NCBI RefSeq assembly: GCF_008831265.1
Contig: NZ_VTTH01000001.1
Span: forward strand, 744,001-808,000
Reading direction: 5' to 3'
Length of the DNA stretch: 64,000 nt
From: Lacisediminimonas profundi
Lineage (GTDB): Bacteria; Pseudomonadota; Gammaproteobacteria; Burkholderiales; Burkholderiaceae_D
The notes beneath the pieces are model-generated. The model made no database searches, was not told the DNA's origin, and saw only the letters and a list, made by a program, of their open reading frames with translations. The position numbers and the translations under genes are program-made. Positions 1 through 8,411 of this stretch are shown piece by piece; the first letter of the stretch is position 1, and each line of letters begins with the position of its first letter.

Positions 1-2
1 TT

Positions 3-1040
3 GCCTACAAGCTGCTGACCGATTCGATTTCCTGCGGCGTGACACGCAATCCGTGGAACATCGATTACACGCCCGGCGGCTCCAGCGGCGGCGCCGCCGC
101 GTCCGTGGCGGCGGGACTGACCGACTTCGCGCTGGCGACCGATGCCGGCGCTTCTACCCGGCTGCCGGCCGCATGCTGCGGCATCCTGGGACTCAAGCCT
201 ACGCTAGGCGTGATACCGCACAACCAGGTGCCGGACGGGTTCAACAACTTCGTTCATATCGGGCTGATGACGCGGCGCGCGGCAGACCTTGCGCTGTACC
301 TCGACGTGCTGGCCGGCCCGCATCCGAGCGACCCGCATTCGCTGGGCGTCGCTCATCCGCAGGCCCGGGCCGCCGCGGCCGAGCCGCTGGCGCCGAAGAA
401 GCTGCGCATCGGCTGGCTGGCGCTGGCGGGCAACACGGCGCTCGATCCCGAAGTCGAGCGTGCCTGCCACAGCGTGCTGGCGCGGCTGCAAGCGGACGGC
501 GCCACGGTAGAGCACATGGACCTGAAGATCGACAATCCCGGCCTTCCCTGGCGCGTGCTGCAGCAGGCCAACTGGGCCAGCCGCTGGTTCGCGAAGCTGG
601 ACGAAATACGCGACCGCATCGAGCCGGGCTTTGCGCGCGGCATCGCCGAAGGCGGCGCTTGCACCGGGCCGCAGTTGATGGCGGCAATACAGAAGCGCAC
701 CGAAATCTTCCGCATGGTGCAGGGCTGGTTCGGCAAGTTCGACCTGATCGCCACGCCCACGATGTCGGCGCCGCCGGTGCTGGCGGCGCATGCGGTCGAT
801 GCGCCCCTCGTGATTGGCGGCCAGGCGCTGGGCGACCTGCGCGAGGAATGGATCCCGTACCTGAACCTGTTCAACCTGTCGAGCCATCCGGCGATCAGCA
901 TTCCGGCCGGCCTGTCCGAAGCCGGGCTGCCGGTGGGCATACAGTTCGCCGCGCCCTGGTATGCCGACAGCTTGCTGATCCGCCTGGCGGCATGGCTGGA
1001 AGCGAACCACCCCTGGCCGAGCGCACCCCAATCATCCTGA
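3..1040 (+). CDS. Amidase signature family protein, 5' truncated
   Basis: The reading frame is open to the left edge, so the start and roughly the first 130 residues (including the catalytic Lys region) lie outside. The visible part opens with the amidase-signature core GGSSGGAAAS, followed by a strand containing DAGASTRLPA, which matches the usual GTDTGGSIR nucleophile loop with some substitutions. The C-terminal IPAGL...LPVGIQ block is also typical. The family hydrolyses amides with a Ser-cisSer-Lys triad; the substrate cannot be told. It is followed 45 bases later by a small gene and then a maiA-like gene in the same direction, so it probably belongs to the same catabolic operon. Family is clear, substrate unknown. 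Confidence 0.85.
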   Translation, partial: AYKLLTDSISCGVTRNPWNIDYTPGGSSGGAAASVAAGLTDFALATDAGASTRLPAACCGILGLKPTLGVIPHNQVPDGFNNFVHIGLMTRRAADLALYLDVLAGPHPSDPHSLGVAHPQARAAAAEPLAPKKLRIGWLALAGNTALDPEVERACHSVLARLQADGATVEHMDLKIDNPGLPWRVLQQANWASRWFAKLDEIRDRIEPGFARGIAEGGACTGPQLMAAIQKRTEIFRMVQGWFGKFDLIATPTMSAPPVLAAHAVDAPLVIGGQALGDLREEWIPYLNLFNLSSHPAISIPAGLSEAGLPVGIQFAAPWYADSLLIRLAAWLEANHPWPSAPQSS

Positions 1041-1085
1041 CACTCCCACCCACTGACACCGCTCAACGCGACAAGGAGAAGCACC

Positions 1086-1448
1086 ATGGCAGTCGAAGCA
1101 CTCGCAAGCGAAGGCAATTTTTTTCATATATATGACTTCCGCATCAAGCAGGGCGTGGATCCGAAGGAGTTCGTCAAGCTGTTCAACCAGTTCGACTATT
1201 CGGAAGGCAATCCGATGCACAAGTCGGCTGCCCAGGTAAAGGACGGCGTGCTGGTCCAGGACGTGAAGGACCCACTGCATTTCTGGCTGATCGCGGAATG
1301 GCGCGACATCGAGGAGCATGCGCGCATCCGCAAGATACTGGCCGAGGAAATCAAGCCGGCCTTCGTCGGCATGATCGAGGGCGGGGGCTTCGTGCCACAC
1401 TATGGTGAAATCGTGTCGGCGACGCCGCACGACATCCTCAACCCCTGA
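1086..1448 (+). CDS. Small conserved protein, possibly ABM-like dimeric alpha/beta barrel
   Basis: A 120-residue cytoplasmic protein with an AAGGAG ribosome site 7 bases before the ATG. I do not recognise a precise family. The pattern (N-terminal FFHIYDFRIKQG strand, then a helix, then HFWLIAEWRD followed by a helix) resembles antibiotic-biosynthesis-monooxygenase-like dimeric alpha/beta barrels, which hold oxygenases, isomerases and small accessory proteins. It lies between an amidase and a glutathione-transferase gene and is probably co-transcribed with both. No signal peptide or membrane segment is visible. The coding status is firm; the function is open. Confidence 0.7.
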   Translation: MAVEALASEGNFFHIYDFRIKQGVDPKEFVKLFNQFDYSEGNPMHKSAAQVKDGVLVQDVKDPLHFWLIAEWRDIEEHARIRKILAEEIKPAFVGMIEGGGFVPHYGEIVSATPHDILNP

Positions 1449-1460
1449 TCAGGAAGACCA

Positions 1461-2102
1461 ATGAAGCTCTACAGTTTTTTCCGTTCCTCCACCTCCTTCC
1501 GCCTGCGCATCGCGCTGGCATGGAAGGGCTTGGCGCACGAGACCGTCGGCGTCTCGCTGCCCGGCATGGCGCACAAGGACCCTGCATTTCTTGCGCTCAA
1601 CCCGCAAGGCCTGGTGCCGGCGCTGGTCGATGACGACGGCACGGTGGTGACGCAGTCGCTGGCCATGATCGAATGGCTGGACGAGAAGTATCCGCAAAAT
1701 CCGCTGATGCCGGCCGGCGTCGACGAGCGCTGGTATGTCCGCGCGGTGTCGCAAATCATCGGCTGCGAGATTCATCCGGTGAACAATGTGCGCGTGCTGA
1801 AGTACATCAAGAGCGCGCTGAACGCGACCCCGGAGCAGAGCCAGGAATGGTACGAGCACTGGATCCGTGAAGGACTGACCGGCCTGGAAAGCTTCCTGGT
1901 GACGCAGAAGCGTCACGGCAAGTTCTGCCTGGGCGACCAGTTCACGATGGCCGATGTATCCCTGGTGCCGCAGGTCTACAACGCGATGCGTTTCAACTGC
2001 GACCTGAAGCCCTATCCGACCCTGATGGCCATCTTCGCCAACTGCGAGGCGCTGGACTGCGTTCGTACTACCGAGCCAAACACGCAGGCGGACAAGACCT
2101 GA
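1461..2102 (+). CDS. maiA: Maleylacetoacetate/maleylpyruvate isomerase, zeta-class GST
   Basis: A 213-residue protein, the usual length for zeta-class glutathione transferases. The N-terminal thioredoxin-like domain starts with the active-site stretch SSTSFRLRIALAWKG, a variant of the zeta SSxSxRVRIAL motif, and includes NPQGLVPAL and the glutathione-contacting QSLAMIEWLD. The C-terminal half is helical with GDQFTMADVSLVPQ. The family isomerises cis ring-cleavage products to trans with glutathione as cofactor. In this setting it could act on a ring-opening product made by the dioxygenase encoded at 18101. It could equally serve homogentisate or gentisate degradation, but no such dioxygenase is visible nearby. 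Confidence 0.85.
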   Translation: MKLYSFFRSSTSFRLRIALAWKGLAHETVGVSLPGMAHKDPAFLALNPQGLVPALVDDDGTVVTQSLAMIEWLDEKYPQNPLMPAGVDERWYVRAVSQIIGCEIHPVNNVRVLKYIKSALNATPEQSQEWYEHWIREGLTGLESFLVTQKRHGKFCLGDQFTMADVSLVPQVYNAMRFNCDLKPYPTLMAIFANCEALDCVRTTEPNTQADKT

Positions 2103-2103
2103 C

Positions 2104-2283
2104 ATGACAAGCCCTGACACCTTCGACGCGGAAGCCTTGCTGGAGCAGGCGCTGCAGCAGCGGCAATGGAGCTTGCCTGCGCAATGGCGCGAAGGCGTGC
2201 TGGCGAACCTGCAGCGGGTCCATGGCATGATCGCCGAGCTCGACGCGCTGCCGGTTGAAGCCGGCGGGCTGGTGCGGCAATGA
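2104..2283 (+). CDS. AtzG/HpxX-like small amidase partner (DUF4089)
   Basis: A 59-residue gene in the gap between maiA and the next amidase. Its ATG lies one base after the maiA stop, and its stop overlaps the start of the following gene (ATGA at 2280-2283). The translation is an amphipathic helical protein beginning MTSPDTFDAE, with QWREGVLANL and HGMIAELDAL. This is the layout of the DUF4089 (AtzG/HpxX) family, a GatC-like remnant that wraps around and stabilises the AtzE/HpxY amidase. The overlap suggests translational coupling, hence 1:1 production with the amidase. The assignment rests on length, position and pattern, not on a search. Confidence 0.75.
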   Translation: MTSPDTFDAEALLEQALQQRQWSLPAQWREGVLANLQRVHGMIAELDALPVEAGGLVRQ

Positions 2284-3710
2284 CGGCGCCGCTGCCTGCA
2301 ACCCTGCCATCCCCGGGCCGGGCCCACGAGATTGCGGCGGCGGTTCGTACCGGCCGCTTGCGTGCCGTCGATGTGGTCGAGCAGACGCTGGTCCAGGTCG
2401 CCGTGCATGGTCTGCGGCTGAACTGCTTCTCCGCCACTTTCGCCGACGAGGCGATGGCGCAGGCGCGGGCGATCGACCAGGCGGTCGCTGCCGGGCGCGA
2501 TCCGGGGCCGCTGGCCGGCGTGCCGGTCGCCGTCAAGAACCTGTTCGACGTCGCCGGCCACACCACCATCGCCGGTTCGAAGCTGTTGCGGGACGCGCCG
2601 CCTGCGAGCGCCGATGCGGCCATCATCCACCGGCTGCGGGAGGCCGGCGCCATCATCATCGGCGCGCTGCACATGGATGAGTTCGCCTACGGCTTCACGA
2701 CAGAAAATTCGCATTACGGCCCGGTGCGCAATCCGCATGACAGGAATGCGATCGCCGGCGGTTCATCCGGCGGATCCGGCAGCGCGGTAGGCGCCGGGCT
2801 GGTGCCGCTTGCGCTTGGTTCCGACACCAATGGTTCGATCCGCGTGCCGGCTGCCTTGTGCGGAACCTGGGGGCTGAAGCCGACATTCGGGCGCCTGTCC
2901 CGCCGCGGCTGCTACCCCTTCGTCGATACGCTGGATCATGTGGGAGCGCTGGCGGACAGCTTGTCCGACCTGGCCCTGTCCTATGACGCGATGCAGGGCG
3001 GCGATCCACAGGACCCGGCCTGCGCGCAACGGCCGCCTGAGCCGGTTTCCTCGGTCCTCGGGCAGCCTGCGCAAGAGCTGACACGGGGTCTGCGCATTGC
3101 GGTCGCTACCGGATATTTTCGGGACAACGCTGAAGAACAGGCATGGCATGCCGTTGCCCGCGCGGCTGCGCTGCTGGGTACGGATCGGGAAGTGACGCTG
3201 GAACATGCGGCGCAGGCACGCGCGGCGGCATTCGTGATGACCGCCAGCGAGGGAGGTGCCTTGCACTGGCCGCAACTTCAGGTGCGCGGCGGCGAATTTG
3301 AGCCGATGTCGCGCGATCGCCTGCTGGCCGGGGTATTTACGCCGCCGGAGTGGGTGGCACGCGCCCATGCATTCCGCGACTGGTTCAGGAAAGAGGTCGA
3401 CCAGTTGTTCGACGAGGTCGACGTGATCCTGGCGCCGGCGACGCCGCGTTCGGCCACGCCGATCGGCGCCACCGCGATGACGGTACGCAGCCAGCAGATG
3501 ATCCCGCGCGCCCACATGGGCATGCTGACCCAGCCGATCTCGTTCATCGGCCTGCCGGTGGTGCTTGCGCCATTCCGGCCTGAGGGTGCGATGCCGGTGG
3601 GGGTGCAGATCATTGCGCCGGCATGGCGCGAGGACTGGTGCTTCCGGGTCGGGCGTGCGCTGGAGATGCTGTCCGCGGATTTCCGGCCGCGGCCTGCCGT
3701 GACGCCATGA
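2280..3710 (+). CDS. AtzE/HpxY-type amidase
   Basis: A 476-residue amidase-signature hydrolase. The complete catalytic triad is visible: Lys86 in VPVAVKNLFD, cis-Ser162 in GGSSGGSG, and nucleophile Ser186 in GSDTNGSIR. Being immediately preceded by an overlapping AtzG-like partner places it with the AtzE (1-carboxybiuret hydrolase) / HpxY (oxalurate pathway) group rather than with GatA. It likely removes ammonia from a small ureido or amide compound in the cytoplasm; the exact substrate is inference. A strong hairpin terminator starts two bases after the stop, ending this transcription unit. Residues 253-260 (PVSSVLGQ) and onward are the variable insert of the family. Confidence 0.85.
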   Translation: MTAPLPATLPSPGRAHEIAAAVRTGRLRAVDVVEQTLVQVAVHGLRLNCFSATFADEAMAQARAIDQAVAAGRDPGPLAGVPVAVKNLFDVAGHTTIAGSKLLRDAPPASADAAIIHRLREAGAIIIGALHMDEFAYGFTTENSHYGPVRNPHDRNAIAGGSSGGSGSAVGAGLVPLALGSDTNGSIRVPAALCGTWGLKPTFGRLSRRGCYPFVDTLDHVGALADSLSDLALSYDAMQGGDPQDPACAQRPPEPVSSVLGQPAQELTRGLRIAVATGYFRDNAEEQAWHAVARAAALLGTDREVTLEHAAQARAAAFVMTASEGGALHWPQLQVRGGEFEPMSRDRLLAGVFTPPEWVARAHAFRDWFRKEVDQLFDEVDVILAPATPRSATPIGATAMTVRSQQMIPRAHMGMLTQPISFIGLPVVLAPFRPEGAMPVGVQIIAPAWREDWCFRVGRALEMLSADFRPRPAVTP

Positions 3711-3711
3711 A

Positions 3712-3746
3712 GCAGGGGCGCGCGAGCTGACGCGCCCTGCATTTTT
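3712..3746 (+). terminator. Rho-independent terminator after the amidase gene
   Basis: GCAGGG and CGCG (with one bulged G between them) pair with CGCG-CCCTGC around an 8-base loop. The stem is followed by ATTTTTG. It begins directly after the amidase stop at 3710, so the upstream catabolic operon ends here. Confidence 0.8.
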
Positions 3747-3889
3747 GCTGCACCGTTACTGTTCCATCGTGGTGAGGATGCCCGCTACGGCGGTGCATTT
3801 TCCTGCCGCACTGCACTATGAAGAATCACCTTGCGAGCAATGTTGACAATGGGATTTATAGTCAGTACGCTGATCAAATTCCAGTGCAT

Positions 3890-3914
3890 TGGAATACGAA
3901 GAAAACGTATTCCA
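3890..3914. promoter_or_regulatory. 9-bp-arm inverted repeat upstream of the TRAP receptor gene
   Basis: TGGAATACG and CGTATTCCA form a perfect 9-base inverted repeat separated by 7 bases (AAGAAAA). It lies 82 bases upstream of the receptor start, within a noticeably AT-rich stretch. A TTGACA hexamer sits at 3843-3848, with a poor -10 match (TACGCT) 17 bases later. The dyad has the size of a dimeric repressor or activator site. No regulator gene is adjacent, so the binding protein is unknown. Confidence 0.55.
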
Positions 3915-3996
3915 CGTCCTGCAATAACGCTTAAGTTAGTTCTCAGTAGCGCTTCAGAATCATCCGGAAGTCCCCTAACGAAAACCAGGAGAGATC

Positions 3997-5085
3997 ATGC
4001 AACGACGCGGGTTCTTGAAACAGGCAGGCGCAGCAGCAGCACTGGGAGGCCTGGCAGCGCCAGCGCTGGCCCAGACCAGGCAGCAGGTCAAATGGCGCAT
4101 GTCGACCAGCTGGCCAAAAAGCCTCGACACCATCCACGGCTCGGCCGAGGAAATGTGCAAGCGGATCAGCGAGCTGACCGAAGGCGGTTTCGAGATCCGT
4201 GCGTTCGCTGGTGGCGAGATCGTGCCCCCGGGCCAGAACATGGATGCAGTCAGCAACAACACCGTCGAGTGCAACCATGTTCTGTCGTCCTTCTTCATCG
4301 GCAAGAACACCGCGCTGGCGTTTGACGCCGGCATGGCTTTCGGCCTGTCGGCACGCCAGCACAATGCCTGGGTCCAGTACGGCGGCGGCATGGCGGCGCT
4401 GCGCAAGCTCTACGCGCAATACGGCATCGTCAATTTCGTCTGCGGCAACGTGGGCGTGCAGATGGGCGGCTGGTATCGCAAGGAGATCAAGTCGGTCGCC
4501 GACCTGAAGGGCCTGAAAATGCGCATCGGCGGCCTCGGCGGCATGGTGCTGCAAAAGCTGGGCGTGGTGCCGCAGCAGATCCCGACTGCCGACATCTACC
4601 CGGCGCTGGAAAAAGGCACGATCGACGCCGCTGAATGGATCGGTCCGTACGACGACGAGAAGCTGGGCCTGAACAAGGTCGCCAAGAACTACTACGCGCC
4701 GGGATGGTGGGAAGGTTCGGCATCGATCACGACGATGGTCAATGCCAAGGCATGGGAAGCGCTGCCACCGCTGTACAAGGCTGCGTTCGAATGCGCCGCC
4801 AACGAGCAGACCATGAAGATGCTGGCCAAGTACGATGCCCGCAATCCGGACGCGCTGAAGAAGCTGCTGGGGCAGGGCGCCAAGCTGCGCTATTTCCCGA
4901 AGGACGTGATGGATGCAGCGTTCAAGTCGTCGATGGAGTTGTTCGACGAGCTCGCTGAAAAGAATCCGGATTTCAAGGCCATCTATCCGGGCTGGAAGTC
5001 ATTCCAGCGCGACGAGGCAAGCTGGTTCAAGGTGGCCGACAACTACCTCGACCACTACACGTTCGCGGCAGTTACTCGCAAGTAA
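3997..5085 (+). CDS. TRAP transporter solute-binding protein (DctP/TakP type), orphan
   Basis: A 362-residue periplasmic receptor. The N-terminus QRRGFLKQAG followed by an Ala-rich hydrophobic stretch ending ALAQ is a Tat-type signal (RRGFLK). The mature part has the TRAP receptor features MSTSWPKSLD, LKGLKMRIGG and AAEWIGPYDD, the last typical of the alpha-keto-acid-binding TakP branch. The DctQ and DctM membrane subunits that such a receptor needs are absent from this window. It must therefore use membrane subunits encoded elsewhere or act as a sensor-type receptor. It is monocistronic by layout, with its own dyad upstream and an AGGAGA ribosome site. Confidence 0.85.
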   Translation: MQRRGFLKQAGAAAALGGLAAPALAQTRQQVKWRMSTSWPKSLDTIHGSAEEMCKRISELTEGGFEIRAFAGGEIVPPGQNMDAVSNNTVECNHVLSSFFIGKNTALAFDAGMAFGLSARQHNAWVQYGGGMAALRKLYAQYGIVNFVCGNVGVQMGGWYRKEIKSVADLKGLKMRIGGLGGMVLQKLGVVPQQIPTADIYPALEKGTIDAAEWIGPYDDEKLGLNKVAKNYYAPGWWEGSASITTMVNAKAWEALPPLYKAAFECAANEQTMKMLAKYDARNPDALKKLLGQGAKLRYFPKDVMDAAFKSSMELFDELAEKNPDFKAIYPGWKSFQRDEASWFKVADNYLDHYTFAAVTRK

Positions 5086-5202
5086 GCTGTTGGCATTCGG
5101 CCGGCCGTACCGGTGCTTGCCGGTCGGCCGGCTTCTTTACTTGAAGCCTCGATTTTTGCATCATGCAGGGGCGCAAGCGCGCCACGACAGGGGACAGCAG
5201 AC

Positions 5203-7569
5203 ATGGGACAAATGTACGGAGCGAGCGGAACCGAAGGCGGTATCGGTGCACGCGTCGCCCGCAAGGAAGACGCGCGGCACATGCACGGACGCGGCCGTTT
5301 TGTCGCCGATTTCAGCATGCCGGGCTTGCAGGAAGTCGCGTTCCTGCGCAGCCCTGTCGCGCATGCCCGGATCGCCGGCATCACCAGGCCGGCTGGCAAC
5401 GAGAAGCGGGTGGTGGTGCGCGCCGACATGCAGGGTGCGCAGGATATCGTCGCAGACTCGACATTGCCGGGCTACAAACGTTCCGCTCATCCACCGCTGG
5501 CATCCGGCAAGGTACGCTTTGCCGGAGAGCCGGTCGCGATGGCCTTCGCGCCGACCCGGGCCCAGGCCGAGGATATCGCCGAGCAGATCGGGCTCGAGCT
5601 GGAAGAATTGCCGCCACTGGTCAGCGCCCACGCCGCGCGTGTTTCCGCCACCCGCGTCCATGAGGAATGGGACGACAACCTGTTCCTGACGCTCGACGTC
5701 GACAACCAGTTCGAACAGTACGCCGCGAATGCGCCGGTGGTGGTGAAAAAGAAGGTTGACCTGGCGCGGCAGGTGATGTCGCCGATGGAAGGCAAGGCGG
5801 TGCTGGCGTACTGGGATCATCAGCTGAACCAGCTGGTCGTCATCACCTCGACCCAGGTGCCGCACATGATCCGCACCGTCCTGTGCGAATGCCTTGGCAT
5901 CGAGCAGGCGCTGGTGCGCGTGATCTCGCCGGACGTCGGCGGCGCATTCGGCTACAAATGCGTGTTGCACCAGGAAGAGCTGTGCATCGCCTGGCTGGCA
6001 CTGACCCACAAGAAGCCGTTCCGTTTCGTAGAAGACCGGCGCGAGCACCTGACCGCCGGCGCCAACTCGCGCCAACACCACTATGACCTTACTGCCTACG
6101 CTGACGAACGCGGCCGGGTACTGGCGCTGGATGCGCGGATCATCATCGATGGCGGCGCTTATTCGGCATGGCCGTTCACGATCGGGCTGGAGCCGGGGCA
6201 GGCTACCGGCAACCTGCCGGGTCCTTACATGATCCAGGGCTATCGCTGCCATACCGAATGCGTGGCCACCAACAAGCCAGGCTTCCTGCCGTATCGCGGC
6301 GTGGCCCGCACCGGCGTGTGCTTTGCAATTGAACTGCTGATGGATGCGGTTGCCCGCGAAGTGGGGCGCGAGCCGTGGGAAGTGCGGATGGACAATCTGG
6401 TTCCCGCGTCCGCCATGCCTTACAAGAACGTCGCCAACAAGCTGTACGACAGCGGGGATTACCCCGAAAGCCTGCGCCGCGCGGTGGCAAGCATCCATTT
6501 CAGCGCAGTGCGCGAACGCCAGAAGAAAGGCGAAGCCGACGGCCGCCGCATCGGCATTGGCTTTGCGACCTACACCGAGCAGTCGGCCCATGGCACATCG
6601 GTATTCGCGGCCTGGGGCCTGCCCATCGTTCCGGGCTTTGACTCGGCCGCGGCGCGCATCACGCCGGACGGCGGGCTGGAACTGCGGGTTGGCATTCACT
6701 CGCATGGACAGGGCATGGAGACGACGCTGGCGCAGATTTCCAATGAAATCCTCGGCATTCCGGTTGAAAACACGCAGGTGGTGCATGGCGATACCGGCAC
6801 CACGCCGTTTTCCACCGGCACCTATGCATCGCGTTCGATCGTGATGTCCGGCGGTGCCGTGTCGCAGGCCTGCAAGGCGCTGCTGCCGCGGCTGAAGAAG
6901 ATCGGCGCGCACCTGCTGCAGGTGCCGGAGGACGAGGTCACCCTGGATCGCGGCGACGTGCTTGCCGGCGAGCGCCGGGTCAGCGTGCGCGAGATCGCAA
7001 ATGCCTGGTATATCCGCCCCGAGACCCTGCCCAAGGATGTTGACGTTGCCGGCCTGGAAGTGACGACCGGCTACAAGCCGAAAGTCGACAGTGGCGCATT
7101 CAGCTATGCGACCCACGCTTGTGTGGTGGCGGTCGATACCGAGAGCGGAAAGGTCGAGATACTGGACTATGTGATCGTGGAAGATTGCGGACGGCTGGTG
7201 AACCCGATGGTGGTCGAAGGCCAGACCTACGGCGGCGCTGCGCAGGGCATAGGCACCGCCTTGTACGAGGAGGCGCTGTACGACGACAACGGCCAGCCCC
7301 TGACCTCGACGCTGGCGGACTACCTGTTGCCGGGACCGACCGAATTGCCGTCGTTCCGCATCGAGCACATGGAAACCTTGTCGCCCAATACCGAGTTCGG
7401 CATCAAGGGCGTTGGCGAAGGCGGTGCGATTGCGCCACCGGCAGTGATCTTTTGCGCGGTCAATGATGCGATCCGTCCCTTGGGCGCAGAAGTGACCGAA
7501 ACGCCGCTGACACCGCATCGCCTGCTTACGGCATTGCTCAAGGCCAGGGCGGCCGGAGGTGCAAAATGA
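5203..7569 (+). CDS. Molybdenum hydroxylase large subunit (CoxL/XdhB family), system 1
   Basis: A 788-residue molybdopterin-cytosine-dinucleotide-binding subunit of a xanthine-dehydrogenase-family enzyme. I start at the ATG at 5203 because a GGGGACAG site precedes it and the family N-terminus (GARVARKEDARHMHGRGRF) follows; an in-frame start at 5113 would add an unlikely 30 residues. The active-site loop reads PYRGVAR, close to the AYRGAGR of form-II CoxL-like enzymes and unlike the AYxCSFR loop of true CO dehydrogenase. The catalytic Glu lies in GVGEGGAIAPP near the C-terminus. The enzyme probably hydroxylates an aromatic or heterocyclic ring. It overlaps the next gene by ATGA, so the three subunits are coupled. 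Confidence 0.88.
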   Translation: MGQMYGASGTEGGIGARVARKEDARHMHGRGRFVADFSMPGLQEVAFLRSPVAHARIAGITRPAGNEKRVVVRADMQGAQDIVADSTLPGYKRSAHPPLASGKVRFAGEPVAMAFAPTRAQAEDIAEQIGLELEELPPLVSAHAARVSATRVHEEWDDNLFLTLDVDNQFEQYAANAPVVVKKKVDLARQVMSPMEGKAVLAYWDHQLNQLVVITSTQVPHMIRTVLCECLGIEQALVRVISPDVGGAFGYKCVLHQEELCIAWLALTHKKPFRFVEDRREHLTAGANSRQHHYDLTAYADERGRVLALDARIIIDGGAYSAWPFTIGLEPGQATGNLPGPYMIQGYRCHTECVATNKPGFLPYRGVARTGVCFAIELLMDAVAREVGREPWEVRMDNLVPASAMPYKNVANKLYDSGDYPESLRRAVASIHFSAVRERQKKGEADGRRIGIGFATYTEQSAHGTSVFAAWGLPIVPGFDSAAARITPDGGLELRVGIHSHGQGMETTLAQISNEILGIPVENTQVVHGDTGTTPFSTGTYASRSIVMSGGAVSQACKALLPRLKKIGAHLLQVPEDEVTLDRGDVLAGERRVSVREIANAWYIRPETLPKDVDVAGLEVTTGYKPKVDSGAFSYATHACVVAVDTESGKVEILDYVIVEDCGRLVNPMVVEGQTYGGAAQGIGTALYEEALYDDNGQPLTSTLADYLLPGPTELPSFRIEHMETLSPNTEFGIKGVGEGGAIAPPAVIFCAVNDAIRPLGAEVTETPLTPHRLLTALLKARAAGGAK

Positions 7570-8411
7570 AAGCGGCACAATTCGAATACCAGCCGGCTGG
7601 CAGCACAGCTGAAGCGCTACGCCTGCTGGCAAACGCCAAGCCGATCGGCGGCGGGCAGTCGCTGGGTCCGATGCTGAACCTGCGACTGGTGCGGCCGGGC
7701 AAGTTGGTCGATGTTTCGACGCTGGCCGAGGCCAGGCGCTGCGAACAGCGTGACGGCGGCTACCGCATCGGCGGCGCCATGACGCATGCAGAGATCGAAG
7801 ACGGCGCACTCGACGAGTTGCTGCGCGACTCGCCTGCGCTGGCCGCGATGCTGCGGCATGTCGCCGGCGGCATCGCTTACCGCGCGATCCGCAACCGAGG
7901 CACCCTGGCTGGCAGCCTGGCGCATGCCGATCCGGCAGCCGACTGGGTGCTGGCCATGAACGCGCTGGATGCCAGCCTGGAGCTGGCATCGGCATCCGGC
8001 ACCCGGGTGGTGCCGATGTCGGACTTCATGTCGGGCGCATTCACCACCGCGTTGTCCGAAGGCGAGTTGCTCACTGGCGTGTTGCTGCCGCGCTTATCGG
8101 CCGGCATGCGCTGGGGCTATGTGAAGTTTTGCCGCAAGACAGGCGAGTTTGCCGAGGCCAGCGCGGCGGCGGTGTTCGACCCGGAACAGGGCAGTGCCCG
8201 GCTGCTGATCGGCGCGCTCGACGGCCCGCCGGCGCTTCTGCAGCAGTTGGCCGGCGCAGTGGCCGCGCAAGGAAGCAGCGCCATCACGCAGCAAGCCTGT
8301 CTCGACGCAGTGGCATCGGTCGCAACCGGCAAGGACGAGGCCGGCAACTGGCAACTCGCGGTGGCAGTCAAGCGCTGCCTGCAACAATTGGCAGGAGAAA
8401 ACAGATCATGA
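7566..8411 (+). CDS. Molybdenum hydroxylase FAD subunit (CoxM family), system 1
   Basis: A 281-residue FAD-binding subunit that passes electrons from the iron-sulfur clusters to the external acceptor. The two flavin-binding signatures are present: GGGQSLGPMLNLRL near residue 34 and RNRGTLAGSLAHADPAADW near residue 110. The C-terminal CoxM-type domain is present. Its ATG overlaps the preceding stop (ATGA) and its own stop overlaps the next ATG in the same way, which is characteristic of stoichiometric L-M-S production. It is paralogous to the subunit at 16673, with the same gene order. Confidence 0.88.
   Translation: MKAAQFEYQPAGSTAEALRLLANAKPIGGGQSLGPMLNLRLVRPGKLVDVSTLAEARRCEQRDGGYRIGGAMTHAEIEDGALDELLRDSPALAAMLRHVAGGIAYRAIRNRGTLAGSLAHADPAADWVLAMNALDASLELASASGTRVVPMSDFMSGAFTTALSEGELLTGVLLPRLSAGMRWGYVKFCRKTGEFAEASAAAVFDPEQGSARLLIGALDGPPALLQQLAGAVAAQGSSAITQQACLDAVASVATGKDEAGNWQLAVAVKRCLQQLAGENRS

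Noticed and set aside
5161-7995. A 944-residue open frame on the minus strand
   Set aside because: It lies opposite the molybdenum hydroxylase genes, whose motifs and overlaps are clear. The antisense protein is His/Arg-rich low-information sequence, an effect of high GC.
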